Below, in pieces: positions 8,641-17,142 of a stretch of DNA of 64,000 bases. Origin of the DNA: Photobacterium marinum (lineage in GTDB: Bacteria > Pseudomonadota > Gammaproteobacteria > Enterobacterales > Vibrionaceae); assembly GCF_000331515.1 (NCBI RefSeq), contig NZ_AMZO01000026.1, positions 56,333-120,332 on the forward strand. The letters are read 5' to 3'. Both the position numbers and the translations under genes were made by a program. Under the pieces are notes generated by a model, which was not told the DNA's origin, did not search any database, and saw only the letters and a program-made list of their open reading frames with translations. Position 1 is the stretch's first letter; every line of letters starts with the position of its first letter.

Positions 8641-9200
8641 TTTAGATTAACTCTTATTAATATAAATATCATCTATAATACTACTTCAGCTTAAGACTGA
8701 ACAGCATCATCTGTTGATAATCAAGACCAATTTAAAGCCGTAGGGGATTATTGTGATCTCAGAGTGATTGTTTCTAGATTTTTATCTGATTATTACCAAA
8801 TTATAGCAATGAAAAAATCTGATACCTTCTGTAGTTATCAGATTTCATATACATTGTCATTTTGACTGACTTTTGGAATAAGATAGCTTTAAACACTCAA
8901 AATTAGAATGTTGACATAAAGATGCCTGTATTTGTCTGATTTATGACGTGGTTATTGTTATTAATGTCGTTATTATTGCCAACGTTTATCAATACGATTG
9001 CGGTTTATGCCAAGCTATGACATATCAACCTTAACGATGTTAGGTATTGAGCGAAAAACATGGATTTTTTTCATACATTCAAGAGAATATAAAATGTCTA
9101 CTTAAGCGAAGAGTTATAGGAAAGTGATAATAAAATTGAATTTAGGCTCAACGCTGAAGAGATAATGTTTTGATGGCAATTAACGGAGTATTGCGAAGTA
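8641..9200. other. AT-rich intergenic region
   Basis: No gene found. It separates the divergent regulator and the C80-like gene, so promoters for both should lie here. It has several long A/T runs but no operator that I can name. Confidence 0.5.
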
Positions 9201-9782
9201 ATGAGTTATTATTGGTTACCATTTAGAGATGAAAACTGGCATCTAGATACAATAAGTAGGATGGCCAGAGCTGATTCAATACTTCCTTTTGATGATTGTT
9301 CGCCTGCAGGGCGTACTCGCACCGGGGCAAATCGTCGAAATGCGAATTGGAAAGATATAACTTTGAACGACCACCTCTTTGTTGTGGGACATGGACATAA
9401 GTTTTCAACAAATATGATTAGTTGGAAACTTAATGATGCAGAGCATGTAACTTGGACCGCATCTGAGTTAGCCGATAGACTTGCTTATAATTTAACACAT
9501 GCAAAAAACTATAATCTTACTATTCATGTGCTTGCTTGTTTCAGCGGCAACAACATCACTTTCTTCTCAAAATCCTTTGGAAAAAAATTAGCCAAGAAAT
9601 TAAGGTCTAGGGGATTTAGCGGTAACCTGGTTTGCTATAAGGGTGGTGTTGGTATGCTTAAAGCCCGTGGACACCAAACTGGAAGCAGTAGAATTACTGC
9701 GGCGCCACATTTTATTTTTGGATCTGGTGCTGACGTGAAAGGTAAATCAACTGATAATTCTACTATAAAGCTAAAAATTTAG
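9201..9782 (+). CDS. Caspase-fold (peptidase C80-like) protein
   Basis: A 193-residue protein with the layout of a clan CD cysteine protease: a strand ending in LFVVGHGH (His64), a helix beginning TASELADRLAYNL, then a strand ending in IHVLACFSG (Cys113). The G-H-G ... S-A-x-E-L-A ... C order resembles the MARTX/TcdB self-cleaving domain (peptidase C80), although those have a GC rather than ACFSG. No signal peptide and no large toxin attached, so a free-standing protein. No attC follows. Catalytic identity is inferred from motif order only; it could be a non-proteolytic relative. Confidence 0.55.
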   Translation: MSYYWLPFRDENWHLDTISRMARADSILPFDDCSPAGRTRTGANRRNANWKDITLNDHLFVVGHGHKFSTNMISWKLNDAEHVTWTASELADRLAYNLTHAKNYNLTIHVLACFSGNNITFFSKSFGKKLAKKLRSRGFSGNLVCYKGGVGMLKARGHQTGSSRITAAPHFIFGSGADVKGKSTDNSTIKLKI

Positions 9783-10282
9783 AAATATAAAGACACTTAG
9801 AAGAATATATAACAATTATTTGATTATGTATTCTTTTATGACGTTTTTAAACACAATATGCAGTTCATAATTGAATTGTATTTAATCTAAATGAAATTTG
9901 TTTTGATGGACTTTAATTACTGTCATTGATGATAACTACTAGCTTTGTTTATCTGTGACTTTAATACTTACTATGTGTAAAAACCACCTTGATTTTCAAG
10001 TTTCCCTCACTCTTTTCTGCCGCTTCTTAGGGGGACACCCCCGCTAGCTCGTTCCCATCCACTCCCAGCCACCCCCGACGCACATTTTTGCCACAAGTGC
10101 CTTGACGCGAAAATTTGGATTGATAAAATCTGGCATAGCCAGCTTTATTAAAATTATTCTAATCAATTAAAAAATTAAAATATTTTAATTTGAAAGATCG
10201 GGCGATGTATATGTCACACGCGATATTGGTGTTTCAATGGTTCTGCCTATTGATATTATTTTCAATAACGCTAACGTTTGAT
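9783..10282. other. Gene-free stretch with a GC-rich island
   Basis: Mostly AT-rich, but 10010-10085 is a sharply GC-rich, C-rich patch (AGGGGGACACCCCCGCTAGC and CCATCCACTCCCAGCCACCC). The first half of that patch can form a GGGGG/CCCCC hairpin. No coding frame supported. Confidence 0.45.
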
Positions 10283-10446
10283 TGTCCGAATCATGTCCAT
10301 ACTGTGTCCAAATCATGTCCGTTTCGTGTCCTTTTCTTAAGTCTTTGATCTGTCTTTTTTTGAAAAAAAATCTTTTTTAATCGAAATTCGTCTTAATTAT
10401 CTGTTTCTATAAAAAATTCGGACACGATCTGGACATGATTCGGACA
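10283..10446. repeat. 11-base-phased TGTCC repeats in inverted clusters
   Basis: Five TGTCC motifs start at 10283, 10294, 10305, 10316 and 10327, each exactly 11 bases after the last; after an A/T-rich spacer three inverted motifs (GGACA) start at 10420, 10431 and 10442 with the same 11-base phase. Intervening hexamers alternate, giving a 22-base unit TGTCCgaatcaTGTCCNNNNNG. Arm 10283-10309 and the reverse complement of 10420-10446 match closely. This looks like a multi-site protein-binding array (iteron, operator or transposon-end type); no protein to match it is evident. Confidence 0.8.
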
Positions 10447-10656
10447 CGGTTCAGTCACTATAAACGTAAAATTGCTGGCTATCATTTATGCTATGTAACA
10501 AATTTTTCATGAAAACCTTTAGCTGAGCTGCTAAATATCATTTACTACTTAGGGTCCGTACGGTTTAAATTTTAATTGAGATTCAACAGTTCTCTACTGA
10601 TTAGTATTGTGTGTGGTAATCTAATTTAAAGATGTCTGAGTTAAGGATAAAGCTAG

Positions 10657-10956
10657 ATGAAAAATACTGATGCAACCCCAGAGTATGAAACCTTGGAGAT
10701 AGGAACGCCATTGGATTATACCTCAGACGTTTACCGTGTATATTTTGAAGTTCGTGACTTCGAAGGGGTATTTAAAAATGTTATTTCAGAATTTCTTGGT
10801 CCTGAAACAGCTGAAAAAATAGAAACGTTATCTCACGGATACGAAATAGAATTGCCCATTCAGTGTATACCCGAAGTTATCGTGTGGCTAACAAACGAAA
10901 ATATAGCGGTTTATCAGGTGGTACGCTACGCCAAGACCAATAAAACCTGGGGCTAG
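10657..10956 (+). CDS. Small hypothetical protein
   Basis: A 99-residue acidic soluble protein (begins MKNTDATPEYETLEIG, ends VVRYAKTNKTWG). No motif recognised. The upstream GATAAAG is a weak ribosome site. It is the only gene in the stretch containing the TGTCC array, 210 bases downstream of it, so it could be the controlled gene. Confidence 0.5.
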   Translation: MKNTDATPEYETLEIGTPLDYTSDVYRVYFEVRDFEGVFKNVISEFLGPETAEKIETLSHGYEIELPIQCIPEVIVWLTNENIAVYQVVRYAKTNKTWG

Positions 10957-11390
10957 TCTTAACTGTAGGTCTTTACGTTAGTTAAACCTAAATCCTGATG
11001 AGGAGACCAGTGAAAGAAAAAGCGGGTATTGATATGTATATGTGTTTTATTGCATAATGTTGCTCGATACGATTAAATTAAATCCGGCATATTTCTTTTA
11101 ACTAGAAAGTTAACTCCCGCGGTTCAAAGCAGAAACTTCTCATTCTACCTATAGATATTAAAAAGATTTCCCAAATCAACGATGCTCTTGAACCGAGTAA
11201 TTGGTAAGACCTCTAAGTTTCAAACCCTCTCGATAAAGTTAAAAGTTACGCAACCCGATCAATGTCAAAGAAATAAGTACATCAACCAGTAAAATGCCCA
11301 GAAAAACATACTTAGGCAGGTTCATTCTTGAGGGCGGTAGCGTATTGATATTTTAGTTTGCTCTTCTTTTAAGTGGAACTTTGTCGAGAT

Positions 11391-11458
11391 ATACGAACTA
11401 AGTTCGCATATTTCTTTCGCATATCTTCCCTATATGGAAGATATGCGAACATGGTTCG
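11391..11458. promoter_or_regulatory. Nested palindromes, likely operator
   Basis: A perfect 14-base inverted repeat, TTCGCATATCTTCC (11416-11429) and its complement (11436-11449) with a 6-base spacer, is flanked on each side by CGAAC-N3-GTTCG (about 11394-11406 and 11446-11458). It sits 40-110 bases before the gene at 11501. No U-tract directly after the stem, so an operator or RNA structure is more likely than a terminator. Confidence 0.55.
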
Positions 11459-11500
11459 TAGAATAAAATGTTAGAAGATTTAATTAAGTAAGGTTAAAAA

Positions 11501-12499
11501 TTGTTTAAATATGGGTTCATTTTTAATGCAAAAAAGTTGTTTCTTCGAATTGTTAGAGCATTAAAATTTTGGGTTGATGGACTGTTTTTACAGAAGAATA
11601 TTCAAACAAAGGTGGGTAAAAATAAAGCTATGAATTTTGCAGGGCGTAATTGGTATTATAGTTATCGAGAGTTATTCTCAATAGGTACCGAGAAAAAATT
11701 CAATAAAGCGTCTAATGATATTGCTAGCCGCTATGCGCTGCTAACCAAATCTTGGAACGAAGACCTTAATTCACAGTGGACCTCACGAACTTACTTGTCC
11801 ACCAAAATGATCCTCAATGCGACTGTACTGTTAAAGCAGCGAGAGTTTGCACAAGAGTCGAATCTACGGGTGGTTGTTCCATACCTTGAATATTATGCTG
11901 TTTTGTCTTTGCTTCGTGGTGTAGTTTTTATGCTTCCTGATAAAGACTGGGAAGATGGTAAGCTCATAGAAATTTCTCACGCAAAAGCAATTAGTTTAAC
12001 GTGTGATTGGATTGCTAAGTTTGACCAAGAGAAAGCTAAAGAAGTTAAGAGCTTTTGTAACCAGCTAAAAGCTCAGCGAGAACTCATATCATATAAAGCA
12101 CCTGCAAGCGGAGATGCTAATCTTGGATTTGATTATGATATAGAATATTTTGCAACTTTATTAGCTGAGGTAGCACAGTTTAACTCCGAACTACTCGAGT
12201 CATCTGTTAAGAAAAATACTTCAAAGGATGATCACGTTCTGCTAAACAAACATGCAGAGCAAGTATGTAATATAGAAATTGAAGGTTTCGAGTTCCATGA
12301 TGGTGAAGATAGCCATCGTATGGACTATGTACGACGTAAGCAACCGCATCCATTAAATTTAGAGCTATTCATGACGGAAGGGCAGGTTGAAGATTTTATT
12401 GGTGCTTGGGATGCTGACGATTATGAAGAAGGCTCTGAAGAACAGATGTTTTACTCTGGTTCTCCGTCAAGTTGGCAAGATATATTCGACGTGCCATAA
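11501..12499 (+). CDS. Hypothetical cassette protein, 332 aa
   Basis: TTG start after AAGTAAGG. The first 25 residues are basic and hydrophobic (KKLFLRIVRALKFWVDGLFL), perhaps an amphipathic membrane-associating helix; the rest is soluble, with a central helical region and a C-terminus rich in Asp/Glu. No family recognised. A complete VCR/VPR-like attC starts five bases after the stop, so this is a cassette gene, but I find no attC upstream, making it the left edge of the continuous array. Confidence 0.65.
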   Translation: MFKYGFIFNAKKLFLRIVRALKFWVDGLFLQKNIQTKVGKNKAMNFAGRNWYYSYRELFSIGTEKKFNKASNDIASRYALLTKSWNEDLNSQWTSRTYLSTKMILNATVLLKQREFAQESNLRVVVPYLEYYAVLSLLRGVVFMLPDKDWEDGKLIEISHAKAISLTCDWIAKFDQEKAKEVKSFCNQLKAQRELISYKAPASGDANLGFDYDIEYFATLLAEVAQFNSELLESSVKKNTSKDDHVLLNKHAEQVCNIEIEGFEFHDGEDSHRMDYVRRKQPHPLNLELFMTEGQVEDFIGAWDADDYEEGSEEQMFYSGSPSSWQDIFDVP

Positions 12500-12503
12500 A
12501 TCT

Positions 12504-12626
12504 TCTAACAAACTGTTTAAGAGTGATTCGCAACGCGTGGCATTTTGACTATGCGTTGCGTTTAGTGTTTAAGCTGGTATGCGGCGGCTTCGGTATTGCG
12601 TTGCTCACACCTTAACAGGGCGTTAT
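12504..12626 (+). repeat. Integron attC site (VCR/VPR-like class)
   Basis: TTCTAACAAACTGTTTAAGAG ... CACCTTAACAGGGCGTTATAA. Contains GATTCGCAACGCGTGGCATTTT and the mirrored TATTGCGTTGCTCACACC, the imperfect palindrome that folds into the recombinogenic bottom strand. Core GTTATAA. Confidence 0.9.
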
Positions 12627-12672
12627 AACCTTGCTTTAGTTTAGATTTTTGAATTGATAGGTATTTCTATAA

Positions 12673-13233
12673 ATGAGTAGTGAGTCAGCTTTAACGGCTG
12701 TATCGGAAGATAATGAGCCAGAATCAACAGTTTTGGAACTAACACCTGATTGGTCTGAATCCGTACAAGTTAATATTGCAATTGCGATGGCTGCATTATT
12801 GGTTACAGCATCAGCAGTTACTCTACCTATGATGGCATCAGTTACACAACAAAGCCATCAATATCTCAATGATATATTTTGGTTAGTAGGGCTAGGTTCT
12901 ATTGTTACGTCTGCATTACTAATAGATTGGGTTTTAGATAAATCTCATATCAATTTTAAACAGCGTTTGACGTTAATGGGTGGTGGTTATCTAGCCTTTG
13001 CATTGTTGATTTCATTTATCAGCATTGCTGTTACAGCTCAGTTTTTTGCACTTGAAATGGATAAAATAGAAACAACGATTTTTAGTATTCCATTCTTATG
13101 TTTTTTTATCGGTGGAATTAGTGTGTTCTTTAAAGTTATGACAGAAGACGATCATTCTTTAGCCCTGTTCGGCATCTTGAGTTCATTCGGTCTCTCCTAT
13201 CTGTTAATTGAATTTCCGTGCATATGGTTATAA
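12673..13233 (+). CDS. Integral membrane cassette protein
   Basis: A 186-residue protein with an acidic cytoplasmic N-terminus and four predicted membrane segments (about residues 34-56, 66-84, 98-122 and 132-150), plus a C-terminal hydrophobic stretch. No family recognised. Its stop overlaps the next attC. Confidence 0.75.
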   Translation: MSSESALTAVSEDNEPESTVLELTPDWSESVQVNIAIAMAALLVTASAVTLPMMASVTQQSHQYLNDIFWLVGLGSIVTSALLIDWVLDKSHINFKQRLTLMGGGYLAFALLISFISIAVTAQFFALEMDKIETTIFSIPFLCFFIGGISVFFKVMTEDDHSLALFGILSSFGLSYLLIEFPCIWL

Positions 13234-13352
13234 CAAATCGCACCATGGCGACCCGTTACACTCAGCGGTTTTAGTACTAACTGGCGGTGGTGTTTAAGGT
13301 AATTAATTTGGGCATCTGCGAAATAACGGGCGCATGTGCTCAGGCGTTATGG
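13229..13352 (+). repeat. Integron attC site (third sequence class)
   Basis: TTATAACAAATCGCACCATGGCGACCCG ... CGGGCGCATGTGCTCAGGCGTTATGG. The CACCATGGCG / CGCATGTGC arms differ from the other classes but are shared with the site at 21991. Core GTTATGG. Confidence 0.85.
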
Positions 13353-13795
13353 CTTAAAAGCACTGGCAACGTGGCTTTCGCTTTAAGGTCTGTGGGTCAA
13401 GCTTAGCGGCTATTAAGCCGATCTTCTCAGGCGATATAACTGAACACTTTCCGGTATAACGAACTGTGAATTTGGCTGGCTTTGTCCGCAGCACACTTGA
13501 TTTTCTAACTGTTGTCGCTGTAAGAAACGCCAGAAACTTCATCGAAAATCAGCTTTCAAATATTGGCTAAATGCTAACAGATTTCTATCGTCACAAATTT
13601 TCCCGAAGCTTCAGGTTTATATAAGTTGGTAAAGAGCAATTCTTTGTCCAGTAGCTACTGATTTTGCTAGTTGGTTCATGAAGTTATGTATCAATTTCTG
13701 TTCGGTTTTTATCGGTAGGGTAAACTGGCAGGCGTTCGAGCAGATATTTCTGTAGCGGTAGCGTATCTGGTAAGTGATTCAAATCCTTGAGTTTG
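13353..13795 (+). other. Cassette without a sense-strand gene, copy 1
   Basis: The whole body between two attC sites (443 bases) has no plausible plus-strand CDS. It is homologous along its full length to the cassette at 18010-18457: shared blocks include CAGGCGATATAACTGAAC, AGAGCAATTCTTTGTC, CTACTGATTTTGCT and GCAGATATTTCTGTAGCGG. A minus-strand frame lies in its left third. Candidate roles are a promoter or ncRNA cassette or an antisense peptide gene. Confidence 0.75.
13354..13542 (-). CDS. Possible antisense peptide in the sense-ORF-less cassette
   Basis: A 62-codon minus-strand frame. The frame is also open in the second copy (about 18004-18195) and the protein is conserved between them around VRYT-x-K-x-SVISPEK and GLIAAKLDP, with many of the base changes synonymous (for example in the GLIAAKL and LKRK codons). 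That favours coding. Against it, copy 2 has an extra base just after the ATG, and conservation extends beyond the frame. Function unknown. Confidence 0.35.
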   Translation of the reverse strand: MKFLAFLTATTVRKSSVLRTKPAKFTVRYTGKCSVISPEKIGLIAAKLDPQTLKRKPRCQCF

Positions 13796-13900
13796 CCATA
13801 ACAAGGCAATTAAGGTGATGCGTTACACTCGGCGGTTTTGGTTCGGAGTCTAGTGCGCTTTGTTGCTTCGGTGGGGCACACCTTATCGCAGGCGTTATAC
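13796..13900 (+). repeat. Integron attC site (105-base class)
   Basis: CATAACAAGGCAATTAAGGTGATGCGTTACACTCGGCGG ... GGGGCACACCTTATCGCAGGCGTTATAC. This is the commonest class in the window. Core GTTATAC. Confidence 0.9.
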
Positions 13901-13915
13901 ACTACAGGGAACAAC

Positions 13916-14341
13916 GTGGTAAGCAATATAAAACTATTGATATTATCATCTATCTGCCTTTTGTTTGGTTGTGGTGATATTCAAATTGAAAAGAACTGCT
14001 TTGAACCGGTTCAGTTCAAAGTTGGCGAGCTATTCTCAAACGATAATGTCCGTGTTACTCCTGTGTGGGGAAATAACTCCAATCAAGAGTATTTAAAAGA
14101 GCATGGGGTAGTTGGTTACCTCAGCATCAATGGTTCATATGAACGAGTGCTTCCAAATAACACACTGAATTTTACTGGTAACCTATACAAAGTAGTCCCC
14201 AGCGCTGCTGAGCGTTATATTGGTTCAAGCTCTGAATATATTATGTTTGAGGCTACTCTAAATGATTTCAAATATGTGATTCCAGATTTAGAGCCTCAAA
14301 ATCTGAAGTTACCTTATCCAGTAGGTCGTTGTAACTTCTGA
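13916..14341 (+). CDS. Lipoprotein (cassette gene)
   Basis: About 141 residues from a GTG at 13916, six bases after CAGGGA. The frame is open back into the attC, but those codons are attC sequence. Signal peptide followed by a lipobox (LLFGC), then a soluble domain with beta-rich composition and three further Cys. Predicted outer- or inner-membrane lipoprotein; family not recognised. Confidence 0.72.
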   Translation: MVSNIKLLILSSICLLFGCGDIQIEKNCFEPVQFKVGELFSNDNVRVTPVWGNNSNQEYLKEHGVVGYLSINGSYERVLPNNTLNFTGNLYKVVPSAAERYIGSSSEYIMFEATLNDFKYVIPDLEPQNLKLPYPVGRCNF

Positions 14342-14347
14342 AAAATG

Positions 14348-14453
14348 TGTATAACAAGGCAATCAAGGTGATGCGTTACACTCGGCGGTTTTGGTATGGA
14401 GTTCGGTGCGCTTTGCTGGTTCAATGGGGCACACCTTATCGCAGGCGTTAGTT
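14348..14453 (+). repeat. Integron attC site (105-base class)
   Basis: TGTATAACAAGGCAATCAAGGTGATGCG ... CACACCTTATCGCAGGCGTTAGTT. Core GTTAGTT. Confidence 0.9.
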
Positions 14454-14467
14454 GCTACGAGGAAGTA

Positions 14468-15121
14468 ATGAAGAAAGAAGACGGTATTTCAAAGTACAAA
14501 TTAAAAAAACTAGCAACTGAATCACTCCGTAATGTTTTGCGCCTACATTTTGATTCAATCCTCTTATATGAGAATGGCTCTTATCCTTCTGCGTTTCAGT
14601 TATCTGTATTAGCTGTTGAGGAACTATCAAAAGCAAACTGGATAGATCATTATGTTTGGAGCAGTGAAACAAATGAGGGCTATCCTGATGCTGAGTTTGA
14701 GCATGAGTGGCTTAAGTTGTTGTATTTACATCCTAAGAAACAGTGGAATTTTGTAGCTAGGGAGCAAGAGTTTTTTTCACCCAAGTTCATTGAGTTAATT
14801 CAAAGCCGTAAACTAGAAGAGAAGAAACAAAACTCAATATACGTAGGCCTGAAACGTAATAAAGGCAAGATCAACGTTGATAGTCGAGTTTCTACTCCAT
14901 GGAAAATTAAGCAAGAGGATGCCAAGCAGGTCATTTCACTTGTGAATAGTGAGTTATTGCGATATTGCAAATGTATCGAAGAATATGAGTTTTACTTTGA
15001 AGGTGTGACTGACATGGATGAGGTTTTTGATTATCAGATTTTTTCTAAGTTACTCCAGTGGCCGCATAAAAGTGGGTTACGAAATGAATCTTGGGTTAGC
15101 AAAAACAGACTGCGCAACTAA
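14468..15121 (+). CDS. AbiV-family abortive-infection protein
   Basis: About 217 residues from the ATG at 14468 (GAGGAAG ribosome site); the frame extends upstream only through attC sequence. The helix SAFQLSVLAVEELSKANWID, with paired Glu and Lys, is the signature of the AbiV family (a HEPN-type helical domain). The founding AbiV from Lactococcus blocks phage by hindering translation of phage transcripts. No classical R-x4-H motif is evident here. Typical AbiV length is about 200 residues. An attC begins at the stop, so it is a mobile cassette. Confidence 0.75.
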   Translation: MKKEDGISKYKLKKLATESLRNVLRLHFDSILLYENGSYPSAFQLSVLAVEELSKANWIDHYVWSSETNEGYPDAEFEHEWLKLLYLHPKKQWNFVAREQEFFSPKFIELIQSRKLEEKKQNSIYVGLKRNKGKINVDSRVSTPWKIKQEDAKQVISLVNSELLRYCKCIEEYEFYFEGVTDMDEVFDYQIFSKLLQWPHKSGLRNESWVSKNRLRN

Positions 15122-15219
15122 CAAAGGCATCAAGGTGACGCGTTACACTCGGCAGTTTTGGTATGGAGTTTGGTGCGCTTGGTTGGTTAGTCGTGGCGCA
15201 CCTTATGCCCGGCGTTATG
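15116..15219 (+). repeat. Integron attC site (105-base class)
   Basis: AACTAACAAAGGCATCAAGGTGACGCGTTACACTCGGCAG ... GGCGCACCTTATGCCCGGCGTTATGT; core GTTATGT. Its left core overlaps the end of the AbiV gene. Confidence 0.9.
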
Positions 15220-15247
15220 TAACTTTCATCAATCAAAGGAGTACATA

Positions 15248-16114
15248 TTGAAATTCACAAGTGATATTTTTGGCGAAAATGGTCAAGATATGCTTAATAC
15301 ATTATTTGGTGTTGTCGAAAATATAGATATCACGAAGTATCAATTTATGTCACATAAAGAGCATGAATTATTGATGTATAAGGATTTTTATACTGGCCTA
15401 AAACAGTATTGGGTGGAAATCTTATTTAGGGCTCACTTCGCATCAGTTGCATCTATATATCGCAATTATCAATGGGTTATGGGGATGGAGTCTTCTTATA
15501 AGAACAATCTTTTTTTACCTTATACTGCTTGTTTCAGAGCTTTGATTGAGTCTGCTGCAGACACGTTTGACTCCTTCAATGGAGTGCCGGTGGCACTAGC
15601 AAAAAACAATAAGCAAATCAATAAAATAATTACCGGAAAGTACAAGAAAAAGGTAGGGTTTGTTTCAAAAGAATTGGAAGACAAGTTAATTCATTTCTCA
15701 CACGCCCGCAGAGTTGGTAAAAAAGAGGATGTCCCAGACAGCCATCAAGCCAAAAGTGCCGCTAAATATATTAACAGTCTAGATAAAAATAAGAGCTTAA
15801 AGCTTTATGAATGTTATTCCGAGCTTTGCGAGTACACTCACCCAGCTGCAAGTAGCACAGGGAACTTTATGTCCTCAATAGATGAAAATACGTTCGTTTT
15901 TTCTACGGGATTTGATAAAGACAAAATCATAGCATTATCCTCAAAGTATAGTGATGCTATTGAGGTTCTATTATCATGTGCATTTAACCCAGGTTTAATT
16001 ACGTTAAAACTATTGCGTAAGCTCTCTGAGCCAACTTGCCAAGTACCGATAGTAGATCAAATAGGCGTTGGTGATATGCCATTGTGGAAAGAGTGTATAA
16101 AGCACTTTAAGTGA
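15248..16114 (+). CDS. Hypothetical protein, DUF5677/HEPN-like helical
   Basis: A 288-residue, mainly helical protein from a TTG at 15248 with a very good ribosome site (AAAGGAG, seven bases upstream). A block YSELCEYTHPAAS, and FRALIESAADTFDSF earlier, recall the DUF5677 family of helical proteins, in which a Tyr-x-x-Leu/Cys...H-P motif occurs; the assignment is tentative. Soluble. It lies between two cassettes with defence-type domains. Confidence 0.6.
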   Translation: MKFTSDIFGENGQDMLNTLFGVVENIDITKYQFMSHKEHELLMYKDFYTGLKQYWVEILFRAHFASVASIYRNYQWVMGMESSYKNNLFLPYTACFRALIESAADTFDSFNGVPVALAKNNKQINKIITGKYKKKVGFVSKELEDKLIHFSHARRVGKKEDVPDSHQAKSAAKYINSLDKNKSLKLYECYSELCEYTHPAASSTGNFMSSIDENTFVFSTGFDKDKIIALSSKYSDAIEVLLSCAFNPGLITLKLLRKLSEPTCQVPIVDQIGVGDMPLWKECIKHFK

Positions 16115-16118
16115 AAAT

Positions 16119-16225
16119 TACATAACAAAAACATCAAGGTGACGCCTTATACTCGGCGGTTTTGGTATGGAGTTTGATGTGCTTGGTAAGTTCATCGTGG
16201 CGCACCTTATGTTTGGCGTTAAGCG
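16119..16225 (+). repeat. Integron attC site (105-base class)
   Basis: TACATAACAAAAACATCAAGGTGACGCC ... GCGCACCTTATGTTTGGCGTTAAGC. The right core is GTTAAGC and is followed by extra core copies. Confidence 0.88.
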
Positions 16226-16243
16226 TTAAGCGTTAAGCGTTAA
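16216..16243 (+). repeat. Four tandem copies of the attC core heptamer GCGTTAA
   Basis: GCGTTAA repeats at 16216, 16223, 16230 and 16237 with no mismatch, beginning exactly on the attC crossover core and ending ten bases before the SIR2 gene. No other attC here has it. Confidence 0.95.
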
Positions 16244-16251
16244 GAGGGGAA

Positions 16252-17142
16252 ATGAAAGATTTCGCAGTACTAGTGGGGAATGACATTAATAATGTAAATC
16301 CCGGGAATTCATGGGGTGATTTACTTGCTGAATTAACAAGTTACCTTTCAATTTCAGTAGATTTTGATCAAGATAAGCCATTTCCATTAGCATATGAGGA
16401 GATATATTTTAAAACAGTGAGAAATGGTGGTTATAGTGAGAGAGAGATTAAAAAATTTGTTGCTGATCATATTAACAAAATTAAAAGCAGCTTCATTCAT
16501 GAGGCAATAGTTAGTCTTAATACAAATCATATTCTTACTACAAATTATGATTTATCTCTTGAATCAACTGTTACGAGTAATGCAAATAAACTTACCAATA
16601 GTGGATTCATTACTGAAAGTAAATACAATATTTTCCGGAATCACAAGGTTGAGAACAAAACGTTTTGGCATATTCATGGTTCTGCGAATGCTCATCTTTC
16701 TATAACACTAGGCTATGAACACTACAGTGGTTATTTACAGCATATGAGAAGTTATGTTGTATCAGGTACAAAAGATACATATAAAAAGAAAAGCTTTTTG
16801 CCATTGACGAAAAGGTTTAAAGACGAGGTTATCGAAAATCATTCATGGATAGATTTATTCTTTACTAAAAATATTCATATTTTAGGTTTGTCGCTGGATT
16901 TTAATGAAACAGATCTTTGGTGGTTATTAACTTTTCGGGAAAAATCCAAGTATAGCAAAAGCCTAGATATTACTAATGAAATTTATTATTACATTCCCGA
17001 GGAGTATGTGAATACTTCTAAAAGTAAAATCGACATGCTGAAAAGTGTAGGTGTATCTATTGTTCCAGTAGGCGGTCATTCGATCAATAAAGGTACTTAC
17101 TATAAAAATGCAGTTAGTAAGATCGTTGAGAAAAGCGCTTAA
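16252..17142 (+). CDS. SIR2-like (NADase-type) cassette protein
   Basis: A 296-residue SIR2-fold protein. Signs are the N-terminal LVGNDINN-x5-SWGDLL block (equivalent to the GAG-x-S NAD loop in variant form), ILTTNYDLSLE (residues 94-104), the catalytic-type WHIHGS (His142) and LGLSLDFNETDLWWLL (211-226). This arrangement is that of the SIR2_2-type domains which, in defence systems such as Thoeris, DSR and prokaryotic Argonaute partners, deplete NAD on phage infection. There is no fused sensor domain. Ribosome site AGAGGGG. Antiphage function is inference from the family. Confidence 0.75.
   Translation: MKDFAVLVGNDINNVNPGNSWGDLLAELTSYLSISVDFDQDKPFPLAYEEIYFKTVRNGGYSEREIKKFVADHINKIKSSFIHEAIVSLNTNHILTTNYDLSLESTVTSNANKLTNSGFITESKYNIFRNHKVENKTFWHIHGSANAHLSITLGYEHYSGYLQHMRSYVVSGTKDTYKKKSFLPLTKRFKDEVIENHSWIDLFFTKNIHILGLSLDFNETDLWWLLTFREKSKYSKSLDITNEIYYYIPEEYVNTSKSKIDMLKSVGVSIVPVGGHSINKGTYYKNAVSKIVEKSA

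Noticed and set aside
15018..15251. ORF of 77 codons spanning an attC (also 28278 onward and the N-terminal extensions at 13838 and 14396)
   Set aside because: These frames are translations of attC sequence, as in DUF3265-type annotations; no ribosome site and clear downstream starts exist.
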